From assembly GCF_001715295.1 (NCBI RefSeq), contig NZ_MDKB01000003.1, positions 90,892 through 154,891 of the forward strand: a stretch of DNA of 64,000 nt, written 5' to 3'. Source of the DNA: Streptomyces griseus. Lineage in GTDB: Bacteria; Actinomycetota; Actinomycetes; Streptomycetales; Streptomycetaceae. Below the pieces are notes generated by a model. That model worked only from the letters and a program-made list of their open reading frames with translations. It was not told where the DNA came from and did not search any database. Below are positions 1 to 8,453 of this stretch, piece after piece. The position numbers and the translations under genes were made by a program. Numbering within the stretch: the stretch's first letter is position 1; each line of letters starts with the position of its first letter.

Positions 1-168
1 GACGTGAAGCCCCAAACAGGTTCCGAGCCGGCACCGGCCTCCGGTACCGGTGACCTCGCCGAGACCGGCTCCAGCTCGTCGACCCCGTACATCGCGGGTG
101 GTGCGGCCCTCCTGCTGGCGGCCGGTGGCGCTGCCACGGTCGTCGCCCGCAGGCGCGGCCAGAACTGA
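1..168 (+). CDS. C-terminal fragment of a sortase-anchored (LAxTG) surface protein
   Basis: Frame 1 is open from the window edge to a TGA at 166-168 (55 residues). It reads Pro/Ser/Gly/Thr-rich linker, then LAETG (fragment residues 19-23), then a hydrophobic stretch of about 22 residues starting at TPYIAGG, then a basic tail RRRGQN. This is the complete C-terminal cell-wall sorting signal. Class E sortases of Streptomyces are known to use LAxTG rather than LPxTG, for example on long chaplins. The rest of the gene lies upstream of the window, so the function of the exported part cannot be seen. Very likely covalently attached to peptidoglycan. Confidence 0.85.
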   Translation, partial: DVKPQTGSEPAPASGTGDLAETGSSSSTPYIAGGAALLLAAGGAATVVARRRGQN

Positions 169-208
169 TCCACCCGAGGGGGGCAGGCCCGAGAGGGGCC
201 AGGGGGAG

Positions 209-250
209 GGTGGGGAGCGGTGCTCGCACGGATGAGTTGCGCTCCCCACC
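209..250. terminator. Bidirectional hairpin between the surface-protein gene and cobC
   Basis: Perfect 11-bp inverted repeat GGTGGGGAGCG (209-219) and CGCTCCCCACC (240-250) with a 20-nt loop, between two convergent genes. No U-tract, as is usual in Streptomyces. Confidence 0.55.
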
Positions 251-257
251 GGGGCCG

Positions 258-1769
258 TCAGCCCACCGCTCCCCGGGGCAGCCCCTGCAGCGCCAGGTCG
301 AGGGCCTGCAGGAACCGGTTGGTCGTCACCCGGTCGCGTACGGCCAGCCGCAGCCACTCGCGCCCCAGCCCGGGGAACGTGTCCCCCCGCCGGGCCGCGA
401 ACCCCCGCGCCCGCAGCCGTTCCCGTACCTCGTCCGCCCGGTCCAGTCCGATCAGTACGAACGGACCCGCGGCCGGCTCCACCACCCGTACCTCGCCGAA
501 CTCCGCGAGCCCGGCCAGCAGATGCGCCCGGTCCACCGCGACCCGATCCGCCGCGCCGGCCGCCTCCACCAGTGCGCGCGGCTCCATGCACGCCTCGGCC
601 GCGGCCAGCGCCGGTGTGGACACCGGCCACAGGGGCTGCGCCTCCTGCAGCAGGGCGATCGTCGCCGGCTCGGCCAGGACGTAGCCGATCCGCAGACCCG
701 CGAGCCCCCATGTCTTGGTCAGGCTCCGCAGCACGACGAGTCCCGGGACGTCCTGCCGGCCGCACAGGGCCTCCCGTTCGCCCGGCACGGCGTCCATGAA
801 GGCCTCGTCGACCACCAGGGTCCGCCCGGGACGCGCCAGTTGCTCCAGCACCTCCGCGGGATGGAGCACGGACGTCGGATTGGTCGGGTTGCCGACCACC
901 ACGAGGTCCGCGTCCTCCGGAACGGCCGCCGGATCCAGCCGGAAGCCGTCCTCCGGGTGCAGCAGCACCCGCCCCACCTCGTGCCCGGCCGCACGCAACG
1001 CCGCCTCCGGCTCCGTGAACTGAGGGTGTACGACGACCGGCCGCTCCGTCGGCAGCGCCCGCGCCATCAGCACGAAGGCCTCGGCCGCCCCCGCGGTGAG
1101 CAGGACCCGCTCCTCGGGCAGCCCGTGCCGTGCGGCGACCGCCGTCCGCGCGCGCCGCCCGTCCGGATAGGCGGCGAGCGAGCCCAGCGACGCGGCTATC
1201 CGTTCGCGCAGCCAGTGAGGAGGCGTTCCGGTTCGTACGTTCACGGCGAGGTCCGTCAGATCCAGGCCACGCACTTCCGCGTCGCCGTGGTGCCGCAGAT
1301 CGGGCCCGGCGCTCTCGGTGTCCTTCGTGGGGGGCAGCATGGCAGCCATGGTGAACGGCCCGGAGCCGTACGTCGACGGCGGGGTGCCGGTACGCGGACA
1401 CCGGCGGGCCACCGCGCAGGTCGCCGACGCCGACTTCCTTTTGCCTACCAGGAGTTCGCCCGCACCGGCCAGAGCGGCGGCCTCCGCGACCGACGGGGTC
1501 CCCACGGCGGCGCGCGCCGCCCACGAGGGACTGGGGACGTGGACGGCGGCCAGTTCCGACGCCGTGTACGGGCGCACGGGGACCCCGAGCCGTGCCGCCG
1601 CCCCGACGATTCCCGGTTCGTCCGCCTTCGTGTCCAGGGTGGCCAGCTCCGCCACCGCGCCCGCCGGCAGGCCGGCCGCGTCCAGCGTCTCGAGGACCAG
1701 TCCCACCACCTCCTCGGCCGGCGCCCCCCGGCGGGCACCGACACCGACGACGAGCACGGCCCGGGTCAT
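258..1769 (-). CDS. cobC: CobE/CbiG-C domain fused to CobC-type PLP aminotransferase (cobalamin synthesis)
   Basis: 503 residues. Residues 1-125 look like the CobE / CbiG C-terminal domain (VLVVGVGARRG at 6-16, ATLDTKADEPG at 43-53), which acts around ring contraction in corrin synthesis. Residues about 160-500 form a fold-type I PLP enzyme of the CobC/CobD(Thr-P decarboxylase)/HisC group: NPTNPTS at 294-300, VVDEAFMD with Asp321 for the pyridine nitrogen, and SLTKTWGLAGLRIGY with Schiff-base Lys352. CobC-type enzymes supply the (R)-1-amino-2-propanol phosphate arm of the nucleotide loop. The ATG at 1769 is chosen over an upstream one because GGAAGGA lies 8 nt before it. It is separated from the other cob genes by a ZIP gene on the opposite strand, so it is probably transcribed separately. 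The exact substrate is inferred from family and context. Confidence 0.85.
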   Translation of the reverse strand: MTRAVLVVGVGARRGAPAEEVVGLVLETLDAAGLPAGAVAELATLDTKADEPGIVGAAARLGVPVRPYTASELAAVHVPSPSWAARAAVGTPSVAEAAALAGAGELLVGKRKSASATCAVARRCPRTGTPPSTYGSGPFTMAAMLPPTKDTESAGPDLRHHGDAEVRGLDLTDLAVNVRTGTPPHWLRERIAASLGSLAAYPDGRRARTAVAARHGLPEERVLLTAGAAEAFVLMARALPTERPVVVHPQFTEPEAALRAAGHEVGRVLLHPEDGFRLDPAAVPEDADLVVVGNPTNPTSVLHPAEVLEQLARPGRTLVVDEAFMDAVPGEREALCGRQDVPGLVVLRSLTKTWGLAGLRIGYVLAEPATIALLQEAQPLWPVSTPALAAAEACMEPRALVEAAGAADRVAVDRAHLLAGLAEFGEVRVVEPAAGPFVLIGLDRADEVRERLRARGFAARRGDTFPGLGREWLRLAVRDRVTTNRFLQALDLALQGLPRGAVG

Positions 1770-1914
1770 GGGCGGAGTCCTTCCGGAAGAACGCGAGAAG
1801 CGTGACGGGGGAGACGGGGGACAGGGTCTCACCGGCCCGGAACGGAGGGCCGGGGACCGCCGGTGAGGGTGGCCTGGGATGCGCGCCCCCGGGTCAATCG
1901 GCTAGCAAGAGCCC

Positions 1915-2637
1915 ATGGCGGTATTCGTCGCGCTCGGCGCGTTCCTGATGACCCTGGCGGGGGGCTGGGCCGCGCAGCGTGTCAGCGACCGCCGCCATCT
2001 CGTACTCGGCCTCGCCGGAGGGCTGATGCTCGGCGTCGTCGGCCTGGATCTGCTGCCCGAGGCGATGAAGGCCGCGGGCGGCGAGGTCTTCGGGGTGCCC
2101 GCCGCCCTGCTGTTCTTCGTGGGCGGCTTCCTGGCGGCCCACCTCGTGGAGCGCTCGCTGGCCGTGCGGCAGGCGGCACACGGCGCGAGCGAGGAACGGG
2201 TGCCGCAGGTGGGGCTCACGGCGGCGGCCGCGATGGTGGGACACAGCCTGATGGACGGCGTCGCGCTCGGCGCCGCCTTCCAGGTCGGCGGCGGCATGGG
2301 AGCCGCCGTCGCACTCGCCGTCATCACCCACGACTTCGCCGACGGCTTCAACACCTACACGCTCACCAGCCTCTACGGGAACGCCCGCCGCAAGGCGCTC
2401 CTGATGCTGTACGCGGACGCGCTCGCCCCCGTCCTGGGCGCGGCGACCACCTTGGTGGTCACCCTTCCGGAGGAACCGCTCGGCTGCTATCTCGGCTTCT
2501 TCGGCGGGGCGCTGCTCTACCTCGCCGCAGCCGAGATCCTGCCCGAGGCGCACCATGAACACCCGGCCCGCTCCACCCTGCTGTGCACCGTCGCGGGAGT
2601 GGGCTTCATCTGGCTGGTGGTCGGCGTCGCGGGGTGA
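1915..2637 (+). CDS. ZIP-family divalent metal transporter
   Basis: 240 residues with about 8 hydrophobic segments. Two metal-binding helices typical of ZIP proteins are visible: GHSLMDGVALG (near residue 109) and THDFADGFNTY (near residue 140). ZIP proteins move Zn, Fe, Mn or Co into the cytoplasm. The gene is on the plus strand between cobC and cobB and ends 2 bp from the convergent cobB stop, so it has its own promoter; no clear Shine-Dalgarno (SD) sequence is seen before ATG 1915. Its place inside a cobalamin locus makes cobalt a possible substrate, but that is inference. Confidence 0.85.
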   Translation: MAVFVALGAFLMTLAGGWAAQRVSDRRHLVLGLAGGLMLGVVGLDLLPEAMKAAGGEVFGVPAALLFFVGGFLAAHLVERSLAVRQAAHGASEERVPQVGLTAAAAMVGHSLMDGVALGAAFQVGGGMGAAVALAVITHDFADGFNTYTLTSLYGNARRKALLMLYADALAPVLGAATTLVVTLPEEPLGCYLGFFGGALLYLAAAEILPEAHHEHPARSTLLCTVAGVGFIWLVVGVAG

Positions 2638-2639
2638 CC

Positions 2640-3986
2640 TCATCCCCGGCACCGCTCCACGAAACGCCGCGCTACCGAGGGCGACGCCGCCCAGTGCGTG
2701 TGCACATAACTCGCGTGCACACCCCCCTGTACGAAACCCTCCACCCGCCGCTCCGGCTGATGCAGGCCCCACGCCGGGGTGGCGCCGGCCCCCGGCTCCA
2801 GCACCGTGCGGTGGAACTCGTGCCCGCGCAGCCGGGTCCCCGCCGCCGCGAGCACGCTGTCGGTGAGCGCCACGGCCTGCCGGTAGCCCAGGGTCAGCCG
2901 CCCGGACATCCGGGCCGAGGCGTCCAGCACCCCGCACATCGGACGTCCGTCCAGCTCACGGGCCAGGTAGAGCAGTCCCGCACACTCCGCGGCCACCGGG
3001 GCACCCGCCCGGGCCAGCGCGGTGACGGCCCCGCGCAGGGCCACGTTCGCCGACAGTTCCGGGGCGTACACCTCGGGGAACCCCCCGCCGATGACCAGAC
3101 CCGCCGTGCCGGCGGGCAGCTCCTCGTCCCGCAGCGGATCGAAGACGGCCACCTCCGCACCGGCCGCCGTCAGCAGCTCGGCGTGCTCCGCGTACGCGAA
3201 CGTGAACGCCGCGCCACCCGCCACGGCGACGACCGGCCGGGGCCCCACGACAGCCACCCGCTCCGGCTCCCAGACCTCCTCCGGCAGCACGGGAGCCGAC
3301 CTGGCCAGCGCCAGCAGGGCGTCGAGATCGCAGCCTTCCCGCACCCGCTCACCCATGGCCCGTACGGCGTCCACGGCGTCCGCCTGCCGCTCGGCCACCG
3401 GTACCAGGCCCAGGTGCCGCGACGGGGTCGCCACCTGCGGGGCCCGCCGCAGCACCCCGAGTACCGGCAGCCCCGACTCGTCCAGGGCCTCCCGCAGCAG
3501 CGCCTCGTGACGGTCGGAGGCCACCTTGTTGAGGATCACCCCGCCGATCCGCACCTCCGGGTCCCAGGAGGCGAAACCGTGCACCAGGGCGGCGACGGAG
3601 CGGGACTGGGAGGAGGCGTCGACCACCAGGACGACCGGCGCCCGCAGCAGCTTCGACACCTGCGCAGTCGACGCCAGTTCCCCCTGGCCCGACGCCCCGT
3701 CGTACAGCCCCATCACGCCCTCGACGACCGCCAGTTCGCAGCCGGCCGACCCATGGGCGAACAAGGGTGCGATCAGCTCGGGGCCGCACATGTAGGCGTC
3801 GAGGTTGCGGCCCGGACGGCCGGTCGCCAGCGCGTGGTACCCGGGATCGATGTAGTCGGGGCCCACCTTGTGCGGGGACACGGCGAGGCCGCGCCCCGCG
3901 AAGGCCGCCATCAGCCCGGTGGCGACCGTGGTCTTGCCGCTGCCCGACGCCGGCGCGGCTATGACCAGACGGGGAACACTTACCAC
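2640..3986 (-). CDS. cobB: Cobyrinate a,c-diamide synthase
   Basis: 448 residues, normal for CobB/CbiA. The N-terminal dethiobiotin-synthetase-like half carries a P-loop (ASGSGKTT, 13-20). The C-terminal class I glutamine amidotransferase half carries the nucleophile Cys335 in VAAECAGLLYLA and a late GVHASYVHTH His motif. It amidates the a and c acetate side chains of the corrin ring using glutamine and ATP. The start is taken as GTG 3986, which overlaps the cobO stop (GTGGTAA), so the two genes are translationally coupled. Part of the minus-strand run cobD-cobQ-chlID-cobO-cobB. Confidence 0.93.
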   Translation of the reverse strand: MVSVPRLVIAAPASGSGKTTVATGLMAAFAGRGLAVSPHKVGPDYIDPGYHALATGRPGRNLDAYMCGPELIAPLFAHGSAGCELAVVEGVMGLYDGASGQGELASTAQVSKLLRAPVVLVVDASSQSRSVAALVHGFASWDPEVRIGGVILNKVASDRHEALLREALDESGLPVLGVLRRAPQVATPSRHLGLVPVAERQADAVDAVRAMGERVREGCDLDALLALARSAPVLPEEVWEPERVAVVGPRPVVAVAGGAAFTFAYAEHAELLTAAGAEVAVFDPLRDEELPAGTAGLVIGGGFPEVYAPELSANVALRGAVTALARAGAPVAAECAGLLYLARELDGRPMCGVLDASARMSGRLTLGYRQAVALTDSVLAAAGTRLRGHEFHRTVLEPGAGATPAWGLHQPERRVEGFVQGGVHASYVHTHWAASPSVARRFVERCRG

Positions 3987-4594
3987 TCGATGCCCCTCTG
4001 GCCCTTCTGTCCCGCGTCCATCGGGTGCTTGACCTTCGACATGTCGGTCACCAGATCCGCGGCCTCGATCAGCTTCGCGGGGGCGTTGCGCCCGGTGATC
4101 ACCACATGCTGCGCCCCCGGCCGGTTCCGCATCACCTCGACGACCTCGTCGGTGTCGATCCAGCCCCAGTGCATCGGGTACGCGAACTCGTCGAGCACGT
4201 ACAGCTTGTACGTCTGCGCCGCCAGGTCGCGCTTGACCTGCTCCCAGCCCTCCCGGGCCTTCTCCTCGTTCTCCTCGTTGCCGGAGTCGCCGCGGACGCC
4301 CCGCTGCACCCACGACCAGCCCTCGCCCATCTTGTGCCAGGCGACGGTGCCGCCCTCGCCGCTCGCCCCGAGCACCCTCAGCGCGTTCTCCTCACCGACC
4401 TTCCACTTCGCCGACTTCACGAACTGGAACACCCCGATCGGCCAGCCCTGGTTCCAGGCACGCAGCGCGAGGCCGAAGGCCGCCGTCGACTTGCCCTTGC
4501 CGACACCCGTGTGGACGAAGAGGAGCGGACGGTTGCGCCGCTGACGGGTGGTGAGCCCGTCGTCCGGCACCGACACCGGCTGTCCCTGTGGCAT
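3980..4594 (-). CDS. cobO: ATP:corrinoid adenosyltransferase
   Basis: 204 residues. P-loop HTGVGKGKSTAAFG (28-41) in the CobA/CobO/BtuR pattern, followed by the family signature VLDEFAYPMHWGWID, VITGRNAP and the C-terminal KHPMDAGQKGQRGIEW. The enzyme transfers the 5'-deoxyadenosyl group of ATP to reduced corrinoid cobalt. The ATG at 4594 overlaps the last base of the upstream chelatase gene; the stop overlaps the cobB start. Confidence 0.95.
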   Translation of the reverse strand: MPQGQPVSVPDDGLTTRQRRNRPLLFVHTGVGKGKSTAAFGLALRAWNQGWPIGVFQFVKSAKWKVGEENALRVLGASGEGGTVAWHKMGEGWSWVQRGVRGDSGNEENEEKAREGWEQVKRDLAAQTYKLYVLDEFAYPMHWGWIDTDEVVEVMRNRPGAQHVVITGRNAPAKLIEAADLVTDMSKVKHPMDAGQKGQRGIEW

Positions 4595-6618
4595 TACGCG
4601 GCCCTCCCGGCTGCAGTGACGTCCCTGACCAGCCCGGCGATCGAGTCGGCCCGCAGCTCGTCGAGCGTGACGGCGGTACCCCCCAGATCCCGGGCGAGCT
4701 GTGCGGCGAGACCGAGGCGTACGTACCCCGACTCGCAGTCCACGACGACGGACGCCGTGCCCTCGGCGGCGTGCAGGCGCCCGGCCCGGGCCGCGAGTGC
4801 CACCGGATCGACGCCGCCGGTCGCCCGGCCGTCCGTCACCACGACCAGCAGGGCCCGCCGCGACGGGTCGCGCAGCCGCTCCACGCGCAGCACGTCGTGC
4901 GCCCTCAGCAGACCGGCGGCCAGCGGGGTACGCCCCCCGGTCGGCAGCGACTCCAGGCGGGCCGCCGCGGCGTCCACCGACGAGGTGGGCGGCAGCACCA
5001 CCTCGGCGTCCCTGCCCCGGAAGGTCACCATGCCCACCTTGTCGCGCCGCTGGTAGGCGTCCAGGAGCAGCGACATGACCGCGCCCTTCACGGCGCTCAT
5101 CCGCTGCCGGGCGGCCATCGATCCGGAGGCGTCCACGACGAAGAGCACGAGATTGCCCTCGCGCCCCTCCCGCGTCGCCTGCCGCAGGTCGTCCCGCCGC
5201 ACGACGAGACCCCGCCCGGACCGCCCGCGCGCCCGCTGATGCGGCGCGGCGGCCCGCACGGTCGCCGCCAGGTGCAGCTTCGTCAGCGCACCCTCGGGCC
5301 GCCGCGATCCGGTGGTGCGCCCGTGTTCGGTGCGCGCCCGGGACCGCCGCCCGGCCGCTCCCTCGCCCAGGCCGGGCACGCTGAGCATCTTCGTACGGAA
5401 CGGCTCGGACGCCGCCACGGGCCGCTGCTCCGCACCGCCCGGCGCGGGCTGCGCCGCCCCGTTCTCCGTAGCGCCTCGCTCACCGCTCTCCGGCCCGTCC
5501 TGCGGCCCCTGACCGCCGGTACCGGGCTCACCCCCCTGAGGGGGCACCCCACCGCCCGGCCCGCCGGGATCCGGGTCGTCGTCCCCGTCCTCCGCGCCGC
5601 CCCCGTCGGGGTCCGCGTCCCGGAGGGTGTCGTCCAGCTTGTCCTCGTCCAGCCCCGGCGCGTCGAACGGGTTGCGGCGGCGCCGGTGCGGAAGCGCCAG
5701 AAGGGCGGCCTGCCGGACGTCCTCCACGGTGACCTCCTCGCGTCCCGCCCATGCGGCAAGCGCGGTCGCCGTACGGGCCATGACGATGTCGGCCCGCATA
5801 CCGTCCACCTCGAACGCCGCGCACGTCGCCGCGATCTGCCGCAGCACGCCGTCACCCAGCACCACACGGGGCAGCAGGGCCCGGGCGGCGACGATCCGCT
5901 CCCGCAGCGCGCCCTCCTCGTCCGCCCACCGGGCGGCGAAGGCGGCCGGATCGTCGTCGTAGGCGAGCCGCCGCCGCACGACCTCGACGCGCAGGTCGGT
6001 GTCGCGCGAGGCGGCGACCTCGACGGTCAGCCCGAAACGGTCGAGCAACTGCGGCCGCAGTTCCCCCTCTTCGGGGTTCATCGTCCCGACCAGCAGGAAG
6101 CGTGCCGCATGCCGTACGGAGACGCCTTCACGCTCGACGTAGGAGGCGCCCATGGCCGCCGCGTCGAGCAGCAGGTCCACCAGGTGGTCGTGGAGGAGGT
6201 TGACCTCGTCCACGTACAGGATCCCCCGGTGCGCGTCCGCGAGGAGCCCCGGCTCGAAGGCCTTCACGCCCTCCGAGAGGGCCCGCTCGATGTCGAGGGC
6301 GCCCACCAGACGGTCCTCCGACGCGCCCACCGGCAGTTCCACGGTCCGCGCGGGCCGTGACACACCGGTGCCGATGTCATGGGGCCCGTCCGGACAGGCG
6401 GGGTCGGGCGCGGCCGGATCGCAGGAGAACCGGCACCCGGCCACCACCGCGACCTCCGGCACGAGAGCGGCGAGGGCGCGCACGGCGGTCGACTTGGCCG
6501 TGCCCTTCTCCCCCCGCACGAGCACCCCGCCGACGGCCGGACTGACGGCGTTGAGCAACAGCCCGAGCCGCAGGTCGTCCTGCCCGACGATGGCGGTGAA
6601 GGGATACGGCGTACTCAC
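4594..6618 (-). CDS. Fused ChlI/ChlD-type metal chelatase subunit (cobalt insertion)
   Basis: 674 residues. An AAA+ domain (about 1-320) has Walker A GEKGTAKST (36-44) and Walker B ILYVDEVN (133-140). A Gly/Pro/Asp-rich linker runs about 335-405. A C-terminal von Willebrand A domain has a MIDAS site DASGSM (496-501). This is the BchI-BchD/CobS-CobT-like motor, here on one chain, which normally works with the large CobN subunit to insert cobalt into hydrogenobyrinate diamide. No CobN gene occurs in the window. The ATG at 6618 overlaps the cobQ stop; the stop meets the cobO start. Confidence 0.9.
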   Translation of the reverse strand: MSTPYPFTAIVGQDDLRLGLLLNAVSPAVGGVLVRGEKGTAKSTAVRALAALVPEVAVVAGCRFSCDPAAPDPACPDGPHDIGTGVSRPARTVELPVGASEDRLVGALDIERALSEGVKAFEPGLLADAHRGILYVDEVNLLHDHLVDLLLDAAAMGASYVEREGVSVRHAARFLLVGTMNPEEGELRPQLLDRFGLTVEVAASRDTDLRVEVVRRRLAYDDDPAAFAARWADEEGALRERIVAARALLPRVVLGDGVLRQIAATCAAFEVDGMRADIVMARTATALAAWAGREEVTVEDVRQAALLALPHRRRRNPFDAPGLDEDKLDDTLRDADPDGGGAEDGDDDPDPGGPGGGVPPQGGEPGTGGQGPQDGPESGERGATENGAAQPAPGGAEQRPVAASEPFRTKMLSVPGLGEGAAGRRSRARTEHGRTTGSRRPEGALTKLHLAATVRAAAPHQRARGRSGRGLVVRRDDLRQATREGREGNLVLFVVDASGSMAARQRMSAVKGAVMSLLLDAYQRRDKVGMVTFRGRDAEVVLPPTSSVDAAAARLESLPTGGRTPLAAGLLRAHDVLRVERLRDPSRRALLVVVTDGRATGGVDPVALAARAGRLHAAEGTASVVVDCESGYVRLGLAAQLARDLGGTAVTLDELRADSIAGLVRDVTAAGRAA

Positions 6619-8453
6619 GGAGCCTCCTCGTTCACGGAAAGATCAGTCCCGACCACCCCGGACCCCACGTCCCGGGCCGGTCCCAGCCGCGCTACGGCGC
6701 CGCCCGCATCCGGGGCGACCGCGGGCCCGGGTTCCGCCGGGTCCGCGTCCCGGGCCGTCGCGGCCGTCGCGGCCGTCACGCCCGCGACCCGGGCCGATCC
6801 CGGCCCGTCCGGCGGTCGAGGACCGGGGCCCGGGGCGGAGCCCCGGATGCGGGAAGGGGCGGGGCGGGCAGGAAGGCCCGCCGAACCCACCACGGCAGAA
6901 CCCCCGCCGACCGGACCCCCGGCCCCCGCGCCCGGGGCCTCCGGAGCCTGCGGCGCCCCCGGCGCCAGGAACGGCAGCCCGTCCGGCGCACCCCCCTCGA
7001 TCAGCCGCCACAGGGCGTCCGTGTCCGCGAACTCCTCGATCAGATCGCCCAGCCGGTCCAGCTGTTCCTCCCGCAGCACCCCGAAACTCGTGTCCGGGGC
7101 CGGTACGAACCGCCGCCCCGAAGCCCGCGCCACCTCCAGCAGGAACGCCCGCCGGAACGCGTCGCTCTCCAGCGACCCGTGCCAGTGCGTCCCCCACACC
7201 GCACCCACCCGGCATCCGTCCAGGAACGGTTCACCGCCGCGCACGTCGGCGATCCCGTGGTGGATCTCGTACCCCTCCACCGTCTCCCCGAGAGCCGTAC
7301 CGACCGGCCGGGCCAGCACCTTCTCCCGCCCGAACCTGACCCGTACCGGCAGCACTCCGAGCCCCTCGACCAGCCCCGCCCGCGACTCCACGTCGTCCTC
7401 GACGCTCTCGCCCAGCACCTGGAACCCGCCGCAGATGCCCAGCACCGGACGCCCCTCCGCGGCCCGCCGACGCAGCGCGTCGGCCAGCCCCCGCTCCCGG
7501 AGCCAGGCGAGGGCCTTCACGGTGCCCCGCGTACCGGGCACGATCACCAGGTCCGCGTCGGTGAGCTCCTCCGGCCGGTCCACGAACCGGACCACCACAC
7601 CCGGCTCCGCCGCCAGCGCGTCCACATCGGTGAAGTTGGACATCAGGGGCACGGCGCACACCGCGACCCGCAGCACGTCCCGGCCGTGCGGCGGCGCCAC
7701 CACGGATTCCCGCACCGCGCCGCGCATCGACACGCGCAGCCCGTCCTCCTCGTCGATGCCCAGTCCGTGCGTGTACGGCAGCACCCCGTAGGTACGCCGT
7801 CCCGTGAGCCCGTACAGCATGTCCAGTCCCGGCTCCAGCAGCGAGACGTCCCCCCGGAACTTGTTGACCAGGTAGCCGGCGACCAGCGACTGGTCCTCGG
7901 CGCTCAGCAGGGCCGTCGTACCGAAGAACGACGCGAAGACGCCCCCGCGGTCGATGTCACCGACGACGAGCACGGGGAAGCGCGCGGCCCGCGCGACGCC
8001 CATGTTCACGATGTCCGTGCGGCGCAGGTTGATCTCCGCCGGGCTGCCGGCCCCCTCGCAGATCACGGCGTCGTACGTGCCCCGCAACTGCTCCAGACAG
8101 TCCACGACCGTCCCGAACAGGGCTTCCTGACGCCCCCCGTGGTAACCGCGCGCACTCATCTCGCCGACCGGTCTCCCCATCAGGACGACCTGGCTGGACC
8201 GGTCGCCCCCGGGCTTGAGCAGCACCGGGTTCATCAGCGCGGACGGCTCCACCCGGGCGGCCTGTGCCTGCATCGCCTGGGCCCGGCCGATCTCCGCGCC
8301 CTCGCGGGTGACGAACGAGTTCAGCGACATGTTCTGCGCCTTGAACGGCGCGACCTTCACCCCGCGGCGCACCAGCCACCGGCAGATCCCTGCCGTGACG
8401 ACGCTCTTGCCCGCGTCCGAGGTGGTTCCCGCGACCAGCAGTCCGCCGCTCAT
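6615..8453 (-). CDS. cobQ: Cobyric acid synthase with a long low-complexity C-terminal tail
   Basis: 612 residues, about 110-120 more than usual CobQ/CbiP. The core (1 to about 494) is complete: nucleotide-binding GTTSDAGKSVVTAG near the start, KAQNMSLNSFVT, VVGDIDRGGVFASF, and an amidotransferase half with LGICGGFQVLGESV (Cys nucleophile) and a HWHG segment. It amidates side chains b, d, e and g. The last about 118 residues (from FLAPGAPQAP) are Ala/Gly/Pro-rich and have no domain; part is encoded by a dispersed GC-rich repeat at about 6810-6880. ATG 8453 overlaps the cobD stop (ATGA). Confidence 0.92.
   Translation of the reverse strand: MSGGLLVAGTTSDAGKSVVTAGICRWLVRRGVKVAPFKAQNMSLNSFVTREGAEIGRAQAMQAQAARVEPSALMNPVLLKPGGDRSSQVVLMGRPVGEMSARGYHGGRQEALFGTVVDCLEQLRGTYDAVICEGAGSPAEINLRRTDIVNMGVARAARFPVLVVGDIDRGGVFASFFGTTALLSAEDQSLVAGYLVNKFRGDVSLLEPGLDMLYGLTGRRTYGVLPYTHGLGIDEEDGLRVSMRGAVRESVVAPPHGRDVLRVAVCAVPLMSNFTDVDALAAEPGVVVRFVDRPEELTDADLVIVPGTRGTVKALAWLRERGLADALRRRAAEGRPVLGICGGFQVLGESVEDDVESRAGLVEGLGVLPVRVRFGREKVLARPVGTALGETVEGYEIHHGIADVRGGEPFLDGCRVGAVWGTHWHGSLESDAFRRAFLLEVARASGRRFVPAPDTSFGVLREEQLDRLGDLIEEFADTDALWRLIEGGAPDGLPFLAPGAPQAPEAPGAGAGGPVGGGSAVVGSAGLPARPAPSRIRGSAPGPGPRPPDGPGSARVAGVTAATAATARDADPAEPGPAVAPDAGGAVARLGPARDVGSGVVGTDLSVNEEAP
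6810..6880. repeat. Dispersed Streptomyces GC-rich repeat inside the cobQ 3' end
   Basis: The stretch with CGGAGCCCCGG (6836-6846) followed by GGGAAGGGGCGGGGCGGG (6851-6868) matches, from memory, a repeat normally found between genes in many Streptomyces (a ...GGGGCGGAGCCCC...GGGAAGGGGCGGGG type string). Here it lies inside the reading frame of cobQ. Identification is by recall of the pattern, not by a search. Confidence 0.5.

Noticed and set aside
210..1805. 531-codon plus-strand frame opposite the cobC fusion gene
   Set aside because: Translation is Arg/Gly/Pro/His-rich without a domain; it is the GC-driven shadow of the minus-strand gene, which has clear motifs.
2583..4544. 653-codon plus-strand frame opposite cobB and cobO
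   Set aside because: Low-complexity shadow; the minus strand encodes well-conserved enzymes with catalytic residues.
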